A stretch of DNA of 64,000 bases from Canicola haemoglobinophilus (GCF_002015075.1 NZ_MUXZ01000016.1:1-64000), one strand, 5' to 3'; positions 32,869-42,740 are shown, counted from the first letter of the stretch. The notes: generated from the letters alone by a model not told the origin. A program made the numbers and translations.

Positions 32869-34623
32869 ATGAATATGCAAGATAAAGATCTTTCTACATT
32901 ACAAACCTTCAAACGCCTTTGGCCAACAATTGCACCTTTTAAATTAGGTTTAATTGCTGCTGCTGCTGCACTCGTATTTAACGCCTTATCTGATGCGGCA
33001 TTAATTCAAATGTTAAAACCATTGCTAGATGATGGCTTTGGTAAAGCTGACAATTCTTTCTTAAAAATGATGGCTGTTGTCGTTGTTTTGTTAATCTTTG
33101 TACGTGGTGTTACCAGTTTTATTTCAACTTACTGCTTGGCTTGGGTTTCGGGGAAAGTAGTGATGACAATGCGTCGTAAGGTATTCAAGCATTTTATGTA
33201 TATGCCAGTGACTTTTTTTGATCAGAATTCATCTGGTCGACTACTTTCACGTATCACTTACGATAGCGAGCTAGTTGCAAGTTCATCATCAGGATCATTA
33301 GTCACCATTGTGCGTGAGGGTGCTTATATTATCTCGTTACTAGCTGTGATGTTTTACACCAGTTGGCAACTGACTTTGGTGCTTTTTATTATTGGACCAA
33401 TTATTGCGATCATCATTCGTATGGTGTCCAAGAAATTTCGTCAATTAGGAAAAAATCTGCAACACTCTATGGGCGAATTAACATCTTCCGCAGAGCAAAT
33501 GCTTAAAGGACATAAAGTTGTTTTATCTTTTGGCGGTCAACAAGTAGAAGAGGAGCGCTTCGACAAAGTCAGTAACGATATGCGTCGTAAAGGCATGAAA
33601 GTGATGATGGCTGATGCGATTTCTGATCCTGTTGTGCAAATCATCGCCTCTTTTGCCCTTGCCGCTGTTTTATATTTAGCAACGTTACCAGAAATCATGA
33701 CGCAAAACTTAAGTGCGGGCTCATTTACCGTAGTTTTTTCATCTATGCTTGCGATGATGCGCCCTTTGAAATCCTTAACTAATGTCAATGCACAATTTCA
33801 GCGAGGAATGGCGGCTTGTCAGACTTTGTTTGCATTATTAGATATGGAAACAGAAAAAGATACTGGAACTTATGCTACTGATAAAGTGGAAGGAGAGGTT
33901 GAGTTTAAAAACGTTTCCTTTAGTTATAGCGGAAAAGAGCAACTTGCTTTAAATAATATCTCTTTTGCTATTCCGAAAGGAAAAACAGTGGCATTAGTAG
34001 GGCGTTCTGGTTCCGGTAAATCCACCATAGCTAATTTGGTCACTCGTTTTTATGATATTGCGAAAGGCGAAATTACTTTAGATGGTATCAATATCCAAGA
34101 TTATACTTTGGCAAATTTACGTGAACATTGTGCGGTGGTTTCGCAACAAGTGCATTTATTTAACGATACTATTGCCAATAATATTGCCTATGCAGCAACG
34201 GAAAAATATACAAGAGAGCAGATTATAGAGGCAGCTAAAGCCGCTTATGCTATGGAGTTTATTGAAAAATTAGAGAATGGCTTAGATACGGTGATTGGTG
34301 AGAATGGTGCAAGTTTGTCTGGCGGACAACGTCAACGTTTAGCTATCGCTCGAGCCTTATTACGTAATTCGCCAGTGTTAATTTTAGATGAAGCAACCTC
34401 TGCTTTAGATACAGAATCAGAGCGTGCAATTCAGGCGGCTTTGGAAACTTTACAGAAAGATAGAACTGTATTAGTTATAGCTCACCGTTTATCAACAATT
34501 GAAAAAGCGGATGAAATATTGGTGATTGAACAAGGTGAAGTCAAAGAGCGAGGCTCTCATCAAGAGCTGCTCGCCCTAAATGGCGCTTATAAACAGTTAC
34601 ATAACACACAATTTAATCATTAA
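32869..34623 (+). CDS. msbA: Lipid A export ATP-binding/permease MsbA
   Basis: 584 aa half-transporter. Six membrane spans precede the ATPase with Walker A GRSGSGKST, signature LSGGQRQRLAIARALL, Walker B VLILDEATSALD and the switch His in VIAHRLST. Length equals that of E. coli MsbA (582). It flips lipid A-core across the inner membrane. It follows comEC by 44 bases, the conserved comEC-msbA order. Confidence 0.97.
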   Translation: MNMQDKDLSTLQTFKRLWPTIAPFKLGLIAAAAALVFNALSDAALIQMLKPLLDDGFGKADNSFLKMMAVVVVLLIFVRGVTSFISTYCLAWVSGKVVMTMRRKVFKHFMYMPVTFFDQNSSGRLLSRITYDSELVASSSSGSLVTIVREGAYIISLLAVMFYTSWQLTLVLFIIGPIIAIIIRMVSKKFRQLGKNLQHSMGELTSSAEQMLKGHKVVLSFGGQQVEEERFDKVSNDMRRKGMKVMMADAISDPVVQIIASFALAAVLYLATLPEIMTQNLSAGSFTVVFSSMLAMMRPLKSLTNVNAQFQRGMAACQTLFALLDMETEKDTGTYATDKVEGEVEFKNVSFSYSGKEQLALNNISFAIPKGKTVALVGRSGSGKSTIANLVTRFYDIAKGEITLDGINIQDYTLANLREHCAVVSQQVHLFNDTIANNIAYAATEKYTREQIIEAAKAAYAMEFIEKLENGLDTVIGENGASLSGGQRQRLAIARALLRNSPVLILDEATSALDTESERAIQAALETLQKDRTVLVIAHRLSTIEKADEILVIEQGEVKERGSHQELLALNGAYKQLHNTQFNH

Positions 34624-34669
34624 TTTTAATTGGGCATATTGCCCAATTTTTACTTTTTAGAGAGAAATA

Positions 34670-36823
34670 ATGAAACAACTTTTTGCTACTACATCACGTG
34701 GTTTTGAAGAACTTTTAAAAGTTGAATTAACAGAACTTGGCGCTCAAGAGTGTCGAGTAGCGCAAGGTGGCGTTCACTTTAGTGCAGATGATGAAACTCA
34801 ATATCGAATTTTATTATGGTCGAGATTAAGTTCTCGTATTTTGTTGCCACTGATTACAACAAAAATTTACAGTGATTTAGACCTTTACTCAGCTATTGTT
34901 GGACAAAATTGGTTAACTCATTTTGATGAGCGAGTGACCTTTCTTGTAGACTTTAATGGGACAAATAGAGAAATTCGCCATACGCAATTTGGCGCAATGC
35001 GTATTAAAGATGGTATTGTGGACTATTTTGAGCGTAACGGAAAAATGCGTCCAAATGTGGATAAAGATTATCCCGATATTCGTATTCATGCGTATTTAAA
35101 TCGAGATGAATTAGTGGTATCTCTTGATTTAAGTGGGGAAGCCTTGCATTTAAGAGGTTATCGAGAAGATACAGGCAAAGCACCACTGAGAGAAACATTG
35201 GCTGCTGCAATCGTATTACGCTCTGGCTGGCAGCAAGGAACCCCTCTTGTTGATCCTATGTGTGGCTCTGGTACTTTATTGATTGAGGCGACTCAAATGG
35301 AGGCACAAATCGCACCGCAGTTACACCGCTTACATTGGGGATTTGATTTTTGGAAAGGGCATAATCAAGCAGCTTGGGATAAAGTGAAACAAGAAGCGAT
35401 TGAGTGTGCTGAACAAGCATTTCATCGAAATTTGGCACCGCACTTTTGGGGCTTTGATTTAGATCATCGAGTGTTACAAAAAGCTAAGAAAAATGCACAA
35501 AATGCTGGTGTAGCACATTTAATTCAATGGCAGCAAGGCGATGTTGCTGGACTAAAAAATCCAAGTAAACAAGAGAAAGGCACTGTGATTTGTAATCCGC
35601 CTTATGGTGAAAGATTAGGCACTACGCCGGCTTTAATTGCTTTGTATTCTGTATTTGGTCGTCAATTGAAAACAGAATTTTCTGATTGGAATGTGTCAGT
35701 TTTTAGTGGTGAGCCAGCACTACTTGATTGCTTACGCTTACGTTCTCATCGCCAGTTCAAAGCAAAAAATGGTCCTTTAGATTGTATTCAGAAAAACTAT
35801 CATATTGCAGTACGTAGTCCAGAAAGTGCGGTTGAAAATTCGCAAGAATTAACATTAAACTTCGCACCAGAAAATACTCAAGTTGCACAAGATTTTGCTA
35901 ACCGTCTGCAAAAAAACATTAAGAAAATTGATAAGTGGGCAAAGCAACAGGGTATTGATGCTTATCGTTTATATGATGCGGATTTACCCGAATATAATTT
36001 GGCAGTTGATCGTTATGCGGATCATATTGTTGTGCAAGAGTATGCAGCTCCAAAAAATATTGATGAAAATAAAGCTCGCCAACGTTTGCTAGATGCTGTG
36101 AGTGCAATTTTGTCGGTTACTGGTATTGAAACAAATAAGCTGATTTTAAAAGTACGCCAAAAGCAAAAAGGCACTAATCAATATGAAAAACTCGCAAATA
36201 AAGGAGAGTATTTTTATGTGCATGAATATGGTGCAAAATTATGGGTTAATCTCACCGATTATTTAGATACAGGATTGTTTTTAGATCATCGTTTAACGCG
36301 TAAAATGCTTGGTGAAATGGCAAAAGGAAAAGACTTCCTTAACTTATTCGCTTATACGGGTTCCGCAACAGTGCATGCTGCTTTAGGAAAGGCAAAATCG
36401 ACTACCACAGTGGATATGTCCAATACTTATTTAAATTGGGCAGAACAAAATTTATTATTAAATGATATTGAAGGGAAACAGCATAAATTAATTCAAGCGG
36501 ATTGCTTGCAGTGGTTAGATAAATGCGATCGTCAGTTTGATTTGATTTTTGTTGATCCTCCGACATTTTCCAATTCTAAGAGAATGGAAGATAGTTGGGA
36601 TGTTCAACGTGATCATATTAAGCTAATGGCAAATTTAAAACGTATTCTACGCACAAATGGCACCATTGTTTTTTCTAATAATAAACGTGGCTTCAAAATG
36701 GATATGGAAGGATTGCAAGAGTTAGGATTAAGTGTGGTAGAAATTTCAGCAAAAACCTTACCTTTGGATTTTGAACGTAATAAACAAATCCACAATTGTT
36801 GGATTGTGCAGCATCAGTCATAA
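34670..36823 (+). CDS. rlmL: Bifunctional 23S rRNA methyltransferase RlmKL
   Basis: 717 aa fusion. The N-terminal THUMP region and RlmL domain carry DPMCGSGTLLIEA and the catalytic NPPYGERLG (m2G2445). The C-terminal RlmK domain carries FLNLFAYTGSATVHAALG and DPPTFSNSKRM (m7G2069). It assists unwinding and modification of helix 74 during large-subunit assembly. No interruption; AGAGA precedes the ATG. Confidence 0.96.
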   Translation: MKQLFATTSRGFEELLKVELTELGAQECRVAQGGVHFSADDETQYRILLWSRLSSRILLPLITTKIYSDLDLYSAIVGQNWLTHFDERVTFLVDFNGTNREIRHTQFGAMRIKDGIVDYFERNGKMRPNVDKDYPDIRIHAYLNRDELVVSLDLSGEALHLRGYREDTGKAPLRETLAAAIVLRSGWQQGTPLVDPMCGSGTLLIEATQMEAQIAPQLHRLHWGFDFWKGHNQAAWDKVKQEAIECAEQAFHRNLAPHFWGFDLDHRVLQKAKKNAQNAGVAHLIQWQQGDVAGLKNPSKQEKGTVICNPPYGERLGTTPALIALYSVFGRQLKTEFSDWNVSVFSGEPALLDCLRLRSHRQFKAKNGPLDCIQKNYHIAVRSPESAVENSQELTLNFAPENTQVAQDFANRLQKNIKKIDKWAKQQGIDAYRLYDADLPEYNLAVDRYADHIVVQEYAAPKNIDENKARQRLLDAVSAILSVTGIETNKLILKVRQKQKGTNQYEKLANKGEYFYVHEYGAKLWVNLTDYLDTGLFLDHRLTRKMLGEMAKGKDFLNLFAYTGSATVHAALGKAKSTTTVDMSNTYLNWAEQNLLLNDIEGKQHKLIQADCLQWLDKCDRQFDLIFVDPPTFSNSKRMEDSWDVQRDHIKLMANLKRILRTNGTIVFSNNKRGFKMDMEGLQELGLSVVEISAKTLPLDFERNKQIHNCWIVQHQS

Positions 36824-36923
36824 CTGGCTGCTGAAAATGAAAGCAAGAAAAGATGCTTTTTTGTATGAATTGTATAATCTATATGCGAACAACATTGAAA
36901 TACAAAAAAACATGAAAAAGTAG

Positions 36924-36952
36924 TTGACGAGTAGGGCAGATATCAGCATAAT
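36924..36952 (+). promoter_or_regulatory. tRNA operon promoter
   Basis: TTGACG, a 17-base spacer and CATAAT, followed by a GC-rich stretch (GCCCCGC) at the expected start region, the discriminator type linked to stringent control. It lies 40 bases before tRNA-Met. Confidence 0.75.
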
Positions 36953-36991
36953 TAGCCCCGCAAAGCCGATGAGGGTAATGCAAATAATTAT

Positions 36992-37068
36992 GGCTATGTA
37001 GCTCAGTTGGTTAGAGCACAACACTCATAATGTTGGGGTCACAGGTTCGAATCCCGTCATAGCCACCA
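36992..37068 (+). tRNA. tRNA-Met (CAT)
   Basis: 77 bases with encoded CCA. The acceptor stem GGCTATG pairs with CATAGCC, the T loop is GGTTCGAATCC and the anticodon loop contains CAT at 37026-37028. The standard acceptor pairing suggests elongator rather than initiator tRNA. Confidence 0.96.
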
Positions 37069-37073
37069 TATTT

Positions 37074-37158
37074 GCGGGACTGGCGAAATTGGTAGACGCA
37101 CCAGATTTAGGTTCTGGCGCTGCGAGGTGTGTGGGTTCAAGTCCCTCGTCCCGCACCA
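37074..37158 (+). tRNA. tRNA-Leu (TAG)
   Basis: 85 bases with a long variable arm, acceptor GCGGGAC/GTCCCGC, CCA encoded and anticodon loop TTTAGGT (TAG). It starts five bases after tRNA-Met. Confidence 0.96.
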
Positions 37159-37185
37159 TTCATTAGCTTGCAAGTCTTTAGTAGG

Positions 37186-37260
37186 TGGGGTATCGCCAAG
37201 CGGTAAGGCACCGGGTTTTGATCTCGGCATCCCTAGGTTCGAATCCTAGTACCCCAGCCA
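37186..37260 (+). tRNA. tRNA-Gln (TTG), copy 1
   Basis: 75 bases, acceptor TGGGGTA/TACCCCA, anticodon loop TTTTGAT (TTG), CCA encoded. Confidence 0.96.
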
Positions 37261-37306
37261 TACTATCTTAAACACTTCTTGATTCATTCAAATCTAAAAT
37301 ATCTGT

Positions 37307-37381
37307 TGGGGTATCGCCAAGCGGTAAGGCACTGGGTTTTGATCTCAGCATCCCTAGGTTCGAATCCTAGTACCCCAGCCA
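37307..37381 (+). tRNA. tRNA-Gln (TTG), copy 2
   Basis: 75 bases, nearly identical to copy 1; the few changes (CACCGGG to CACTGGG and CTCGG to CTCAG) are a compensated pair in the anticodon stem. CCA encoded. Confidence 0.96.
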
Positions 37382-37695
37382 TATAATTCTCTTGTTTCTA
37401 ATCTAATCGTTGAAAATCCTATTTTTCTTTTGCTATTTGTATATATCCTACTTACTTTTTATGTGATTTTTTATTTGTATTATATATTTTGCTAAAGAGC
37501 TAATTAATAGGATTTATTTCTTTTATTATTTTAAATAATGATATTTATAACTTGTTTTTGCTTTTATTTTAGAGTTTTTAGCCTTGATTTTGTTTATTTT
37601 ATGATTTGAATTAGCATTTTATTTTGATTTTTATCTTGTTTTTATATTTAAATATTCTAGAATTCAAAAACGTTAATTCGTTATTAGGAACATTT
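37382..37695. other. Gene-free AT-rich interval upstream of the NRAMP gene
   Basis: About 310 very AT-rich bases. I see no RNA gene, repeat or convincing terminator, only many possible -10 elements; an AGGA ribosome site lies six bases before 37696. Confidence 0.5.
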
Positions 37696-38961
37696 ATGAA
37701 GGAAAATAAACAAGTAAATCAATCTTTTTGTGCACATAAATTAAGCGCATTAGGTCCCGGTATTTTAATGGCATCCGCAGCTGTTGGTGGTTCACATATT
37801 ATTGCTTCAACTCAGGCTGGGGCAATCTATGGCTGGCAATTGGCTATTATTATTCTTTTAGCTAATTTATTTAAATATCCATTTTTCCGTTTTGGCGTGC
37901 AATATACCTTAGATAGTGGTAATACCTTACTTGAAGGCTATCGTCAAAAAGGGCGGGGTTATTTATGGGTATTTTTCTTACTCAATGTTTTTGCCACAGT
38001 GATTAATACGGCTGCTGTAGGTTTACTTTGTGCTGCAATTTTGACTTTTGTGCTGCCAATTTCTGTTCCTGTCCCAACATTGAGCTTGATTGTTATTGGG
38101 GTTAGCTTGCTAATTCTATTGTTTGGGCAATATCGTTTATTAGATAACTTATCTAAACTTATTATGATTGCACTAACTGTAACCACAGTAAGCGCAGTTG
38201 TTATTGCGTTAATGCGTAATGGTATTAATGGCGTTGCGACACAAGATTATATCTCCCAAAATCCATGGAGTTTAAGTGCGCTTGCTTTTATTGTTGCGTT
38301 AATGGGCTGGATGCCTGCGCCAATTGAGATTTCAGCTATCAATTCTATGTGGGTTGTAGCTAAGCGCCGTATTTCAAAAGTTTCTTATGAAGATGGTATT
38401 TGGGATTTTAATGTTGGTTATATTGGCACCGCTATTTTAGCTATTGTGTTTCTTGCTTTAGGCGCATTAGTCCAATTTGGTTCTGGCGAAACAGTACAAA
38501 TGGTGGGTGGAAAATATATTGCTCAATTAATTAATATGTATGCATCCACTATTGGTGAATGGGCAAGAGTACTTATCGCATTTATTGCTTTTATGTGTAT
38601 GTTTGGTACCACAATTACTGTCATTGACGGATATTCTCGTTCAAATGTGGAAAGTTTACGCTTAATTTTAAATAAAAAAGAAAGTAGTTTAAGAACATTA
38701 AATTTGGCGATGTTATTCGCTGCACTTTCTGGGCTAGCGATTATTTTCTATTTCAATAATGCAGTTGGACCAATGTTAAAATTTGCTATGATAGCCTCTT
38801 TTGTTTCGACCCCTGTTTTTGCTTGGCTAAATCTTTCATTGGTTTTAAAAGGGGAGCATCGAGTTAGAGGTGGATTATTTTGGCTTTCAGTAATTGGTTT
38901 GTTGTATTTAACTTCATTCACTTTATTATTCATAGCTTATCAAGCTGGTTGGCTTGCTTAA
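37696..38961 (+). CDS. NRAMP-family transporter with atypical metal site
   Basis: 421 aa from the ATG at 37696 (AGGAA upstream); a longer frame from 37624 begins in AT-rich leader. About 11 membrane spans. The start ALGPGILMASAAVGGSHIIASTQAG corresponds to NRAMP helix 1, but the usual Asp-Pro-Gly-Asn is replaced by AVGGSH. Helix 6 reads MGWMPAPIEISAINSMW where manganese/iron transporters have Met-Pro-His. Substrate is therefore uncertain; a magnesium-type NRAMP relative or other substrate is possible. The family assignment is firm. Confidence 0.85.
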   Translation: MKENKQVNQSFCAHKLSALGPGILMASAAVGGSHIIASTQAGAIYGWQLAIIILLANLFKYPFFRFGVQYTLDSGNTLLEGYRQKGRGYLWVFFLLNVFATVINTAAVGLLCAAILTFVLPISVPVPTLSLIVIGVSLLILLFGQYRLLDNLSKLIMIALTVTTVSAVVIALMRNGINGVATQDYISQNPWSLSALAFIVALMGWMPAPIEISAINSMWVVAKRRISKVSYEDGIWDFNVGYIGTAILAIVFLALGALVQFGSGETVQMVGGKYIAQLINMYASTIGEWARVLIAFIAFMCMFGTTITVIDGYSRSNVESLRLILNKKESSLRTLNLAMLFAALSGLAIIFYFNNAVGPMLKFAMIASFVSTPVFAWLNLSLVLKGEHRVRGGLFWLSVIGLLYLTSFTLLFIAYQAGWLA

Positions 38962-39060
38962 ACGCAAAAGTGTTTTATTATAAAATAGATAAGCGACACA
39001 TAGTTGTCGCTTTTTTGTGTAAAATAATCAGCAAATTAACAAAAAAGTGCGGTGAAAATA

Positions 39061-39729
39061 ATGAGAATTTTATTAATTGAAGACGATCCTTTGATTGGTG
39101 ATGGACTAAAGTTAGGTCTAACTAAGTCTGGTTTTAGTGTAGATTGGTTTACTGATGGAAAAACTGGATTAGATGCGCTTTTTGCTGCGCCTTATGATGC
39201 AGTTTTATTAGACTTAACCTTACCTACAATGGATGGGCTAGAAGTATTACAGCAATGGCGTAAAAATGCCAAGGATGTTCCTATGCTGATTTTAACGGCG
39301 AGAGATACATTAGATGAACGAATTAGTGGTTTGCAGCATGGAGCAGATGATTATGTATGTAAGCCATTTGCTCTTGGGGAAATTGTAGCTCGTTTACAAG
39401 CATTAATTCGTCGTCGCTATGGACAAATTAGCCCTACCATTGAGCATAGTTTAGTGAGGTTTGATCCTAGCCAGCGTAAAGTTTTTTTACGTAACGAAGA
39501 AATTGCACTCACAACTAGAGAATATAAATTATTAGAGTTATTTATGTTTAATAAAGAACGTGTGCTGACTCGAAACTTTATAGAGGAAAAACTCTATACT
39601 TGGGATGATGAAGTTAGCAGCAATGCGCTAGAGGTTCATATTTATAATTTACGCCAAAAGTTAGGGAAACAATTTATCCGTACAGTACATGGTGTAGGCT
39701 ATGCTTTAGGAAAAAATGAAAACTCATGA
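39061..39729 (+). CDS. qseB: Response regulator QseB
   Basis: 222 aa OmpR-type regulator. Receiver: LLIEDDPLIGDG (acid pocket), phospho-Asp at 51 in LLDLTLPTMDG, then TARD and KPFALGE. The C-terminal winged helix contains TTREYKLLELFMFNKERVLTR and VHIYNLRQKLG. The ATG at 39061 overlaps no ribosome site except the GCGGTG of a USS just upstream, so translation may be weak. It overlaps qseC by four bases (ATGA). Confidence 0.93.
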   Translation: MRILLIEDDPLIGDGLKLGLTKSGFSVDWFTDGKTGLDALFAAPYDAVLLDLTLPTMDGLEVLQQWRKNAKDVPMLILTARDTLDERISGLQHGADDYVCKPFALGEIVARLQALIRRRYGQISPTIEHSLVRFDPSQRKVFLRNEEIALTTREYKLLELFMFNKERVLTRNFIEEKLYTWDDEVSSNALEVHIYNLRQKLGKQFIRTVHGVGYALGKNENS

Positions 39730-41124
39730 AACTCATAAAAAATACTAGTTTACGCATCAGACTAATGATTATTTTATCTTGCTCAGCATTGGCTATTTGG
39801 CTTATATCGACCATGGTTGCATGGTTGCATGGTTGCATGGTTGCATGGTTGCATGGTTGCATGGTTACAGGTTCGCAGTGAAGTAAATGAGGTTTTTGAT
39901 GCACAGCAAATTCTTTTCGCTAAACGTTTGGCCTCTTCAGATTTAAGAACAATATTAATTGAAAAGCAAAATATAGATTTACTCCCTCGTCATCAAAATC
40001 GGGAAAAGGTTACAAAAAAGGTAGGGTATGATGATGCATTCGCTTTTGCTATTTTTACTGAAGATGGGAAAATTACATTAAGTGATGGACGAAATGGCGA
40101 TAATTTTCTATTTGAGTCTAAAGGAGGTTTTTCTCATTCTAAAATTCGCAATGATGATGACTTGTGGCGTATTTTTTGGCTACCAGCAGCTAATGGACGT
40201 TTGACTATTGCTGTCGGGCAGGAGATCGATTACAGAAACGATCTTATTTACTCCATGGTTTTTGGACAAATGTGGATTTGGTTTGCAAGCTTACCATTTT
40301 TATTAGCTTTGATTATTTGGGTTATTAAGCGAGAATTGGAGATTTTATCTTTACTTGGTGATCAATTAAATCAAAGGACGCCAGAAGATAATAGCTTGCT
40401 GGCAACGGAAAATGTACCAAGAGAAATTATTCCTTTTGTGGATAATTTAAATAATTTTTTTGACCGCACTTCACTTATGTTATTACGTGAAAGACGATTT
40501 ACTTCTGATGCTGCACACGAATTACGTAGTCCTTTGGCAGCATTACAAATTCAAGCTGAGGTTGCAAAGTTATCTAGCGAGGATCCTATTTTACGTGAGA
40601 AAAGTTTAGATAATGTAATGCAAGGTATCCAACGAGCAACTCAACTTATTGAGCAATTACTGACATTATCCCGTTTAGATAATTTGCAAGAAATTCATTG
40701 GCAACAGCTGATCACTTCATTAATTGGCGAGCTTTATTTTTCCGCACAAGAGCGAAATATAGAGTTAATTTTTGAACATAAAGGTTCACCTAAATTACAG
40801 CAAGGACAGCCATTATTACTTGCCTTAATGTTAAGAAATCTCATTGACAATGGTATTAAATATTGCAGAGATGGCAGTATTATTAAAGTGATTTTAACTG
40901 CTGAAAGAATTATTGTAGAGGATAATGGTGGTGGTGTTGGTGAAGATGAGTTAATCAAATTAGGGCAACGTTTTTATCGACCTGCAGGACAGAATGAAAA
41001 AGGCAGTGATTTAGGGCTTTCAATCGTGATGCGCATTGCAGAGCTGCATGGATATAAAGTGCGGTTAGAAAATGTAATGAGTGAGAGTCAACAAAAAGGA
41101 TTGAAAGTTGATATTTTATTGTAG
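39726..41124 (+). pseudogene. qseC: Sensor kinase QseC, out of frame through an octanucleotide repeat (likely phase-variable)
   Basis: The ATG at 39726 starts MKLIKNTSLRIRLMIIL, the first membrane helix, and runs into six CATGGTTG copies. With six copies the frame ends at a TGA at about 39882. The rest of the kinase is open in another frame: sensor loop, second helix (FGQMWIWFASLPFLLALIIWV), His box FTSDAAHELRSPLAAL, ATP site DNGIKYCRDG and EDNGGGVGEDEL. One, four or seven copies would restore the full-length frame. A TTG inside the repeat (39817) could give a kinase lacking most of helix 1. Reversible switching is inferred. Confidence 0.8.
39812..39867 (+). repeat. Octanucleotide tandem repeat (CATGGTTG)6 in qseC
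   Basis: Six exact copies at 39812-39859 plus a partial CATGGTT. Every frame of the repeat is free of stops and encodes the same cyclic peptide HGCMVAWL, so gain or loss changes the downstream frame without creating stops inside the array. Confidence 0.95.
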
Positions 41125-41132
41125 TCATCATT

Positions 41133-41150
41133 AGGGGAAAGATTTTCCCC
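41133..41150. terminator. Hairpin between qseC and msrQ
   Basis: AGGGGAAA and TTTTCCCC form a near-perfect stem between convergent genes. There is no strong T run, so terminator strength is doubtful. Confidence 0.45.
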
Positions 41151-41187
41151 TCATTCTATAGGATTAGATTTTATCTAATGATAACGC

Positions 41188-41787
41188 CTATTTTTTAGGC
41201 GAAAAATGCGGTACATGCTTTCCAAGATATTTCCAAATAATAATAACGATTACAACAGCACCCACTAAAATTGGTGATAGAGTTAAACTTTTTGATGACC
41301 AGTAGTAATGAATAGCTGCACAGGCAATTGCTACATAAGCAAATTGATGTATTTGAAACCAGCGTTTACCTAGCCATGTTTTTATTTGAGGCAAAGATGT
41401 TACTGCCATGACCAACAAAATCAAAAAAGCAATGCCGCCCAAAATTAAATAAGGACGGGTGAGTAGTTCGCTGACAAAAAGCGAAAAATCTAGTCCTAAT
41501 TCTAAGAACAAATAGCTTGCAACGTGGAGTAAAGCCCATGCAAATGCCCATAATCCTAGAGGGCGACGTAAAATTTGGTATTGGTTTTTATTTAGCAGTT
41601 GTAACAGAATGCCGAGTACAAACATGGCACAGAAAATCAAAATAGCGGTATAGCCTAAGAAATGTTCAATTTCTTTCACTGGATCTGCGCCAAGTGCAGT
41701 GTCATTTTCAGAAAAAAGCACGAACAACAGCCACATTAATGGCATGAAACAACTTAAGTGAATGATGGTGCGTAACAGTGTCAACAT
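41188..41787 (-). CDS. msrQ: Haem-binding membrane subunit MsrQ
   Basis: 199 aa, YedZ/MsrQ family, ferric-reductase-like domain with about six membrane helices. Likely haem ligands are the His residues in IEHFLGYTA, WALLHVASYLFLE and FQIHQFAYVAIACAAIHYYW. It passes electrons from the quinone pool to MsrP. Joined to msrP by TAATG, standard msrPQ operon order. Confidence 0.93.
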   Translation of the reverse strand: MLTLLRTIIHLSCFMPLMWLLFVLFSENDTALGADPVKEIEHFLGYTAILIFCAMFVLGILLQLLNKNQYQILRRPLGLWAFAWALLHVASYLFLELGLDFSLFVSELLTRPYLILGGIAFLILLVMAVTSLPQIKTWLGKRWFQIHQFAYVAIACAAIHYYWSSKSLTLSPILVGAVVIVIIIWKYLGKHVPHFSPKK

Positions 41788-42740
41788 TAGTAATTTGTCC
41801 TTAAATCTAATCCCGTATATAAATGTGCGACTTCTTGTTCATACCCATTGAACATAAGGGTTGGTTGGCGTTTTACACTTAGTAATCCACCTGCGCCAAT
41901 AACACGTTCAGATGCTTGTGACCAACGAGGATGATCGACCTGTGGGTTTACATTCGCATAAAATCCATATTCGTTGGGTGCAAGGCTTTCCCAAGTAGTA
42001 CGTGGACGAGTTTCTGATAAGGTAATTTTGACAATGGATTTAATGCTCTTAAAGCCATATTTCCAGGGAACAACTAAGCGGATTGGTGCACCATTCTGTG
42101 CAGGTAATGCTTTACCGTATAAACCAACAGACATCAATGTTAGTGAGTGCATGGCTTCCGCAATTGTTAATGCTTCTACATAAGGATAGTTAATACCGCC
42201 ACCAAAGAAATGGTTTTTTTGTCCAGGTATTTGTTCAGGATCATATAAGGTATGGAATACCACATATTTTGCCTTGCTAGTTGGTTTTGCTTTAGCGAGT
42301 AATTTATTGAGTTCAAAGCCTATCCAAGGCACTACCATTGACCAAGCTTCAACACAGCGGAAACGATAAATTCGTTCTTCTAATGGAAACTGAGTGAAAA
42401 GCTGATTGTAGTCTAGAATGAAAGGATTCTCGACTTCACCGCCAATTTCCAGTTGCCAAGGATCCACTTTAAAGTTTCTTGCATAATGAGCAGGAGAACC
42501 TTTATCTACGCCAAATTCATAGAAATTGTTATAACCTGTTACTTTATTTTCAGGGGTTAAAATTAAAGATGAGTCAGAGGATTTTTGATATTTAAGCGCT
42601 TTTAGACTATTTGTGTGTTGTGCAAAGCTCAAATTTGGCAATGTCGCTGCAACTGCACTTAAACCAAATGCTTTAATAATTTTGCGGCGTTGGTGGAAAA
42701 TATCTTCTGGTGTAACATCATTTTCGGTTAATTTTTTCAT
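41787..42740 (-). CDS. msrP: Periplasmic methionine sulphoxide reductase MsrP (molybdopterin)
   Basis: 317 aa from the ATG at 42740, which follows AGGAGTTAAG; an earlier frame start at 42791 has no ribosome site. A Tat-type signal is present (HQRRKIIKAFGLSAVAATLP). The molybdopterin domain shows IYRFRCVEAWSMVVPW with the Mo-ligand Cys, and PWKYGFKSIKSI. It repairs oxidised methionines in envelope proteins without thioredoxin. Its start faces an ECF sigma gene across only 85 bases, hinting at joint control. Confidence 0.93.
   Translation of the reverse strand: MKKLTENDVTPEDIFHQRRKIIKAFGLSAVAATLPNLSFAQHTNSLKALKYQKSSDSSLILTPENKVTGYNNFYEFGVDKGSPAHYARNFKVDPWQLEIGGEVENPFILDYNQLFTQFPLEERIYRFRCVEAWSMVVPWIGFELNKLLAKAKPTSKAKYVVFHTLYDPEQIPGQKNHFFGGGINYPYVEALTIAEAMHSLTLMSVGLYGKALPAQNGAPIRLVVPWKYGFKSIKSIVKITLSETRPRTTWESLAPNEYGFYANVNPQVDHPRWSQASERVIGAGGLLSVKRQPTLMFNGYEQEVAHLYTGLDLRTNY

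Noticed and set aside
39674..39904. Minus-strand ORF across the qseC repeat encoding repeated CNHATMQP
   Set aside because: It is the complement of the octanucleotide array inside qseC; no ribosome site or family similarity.
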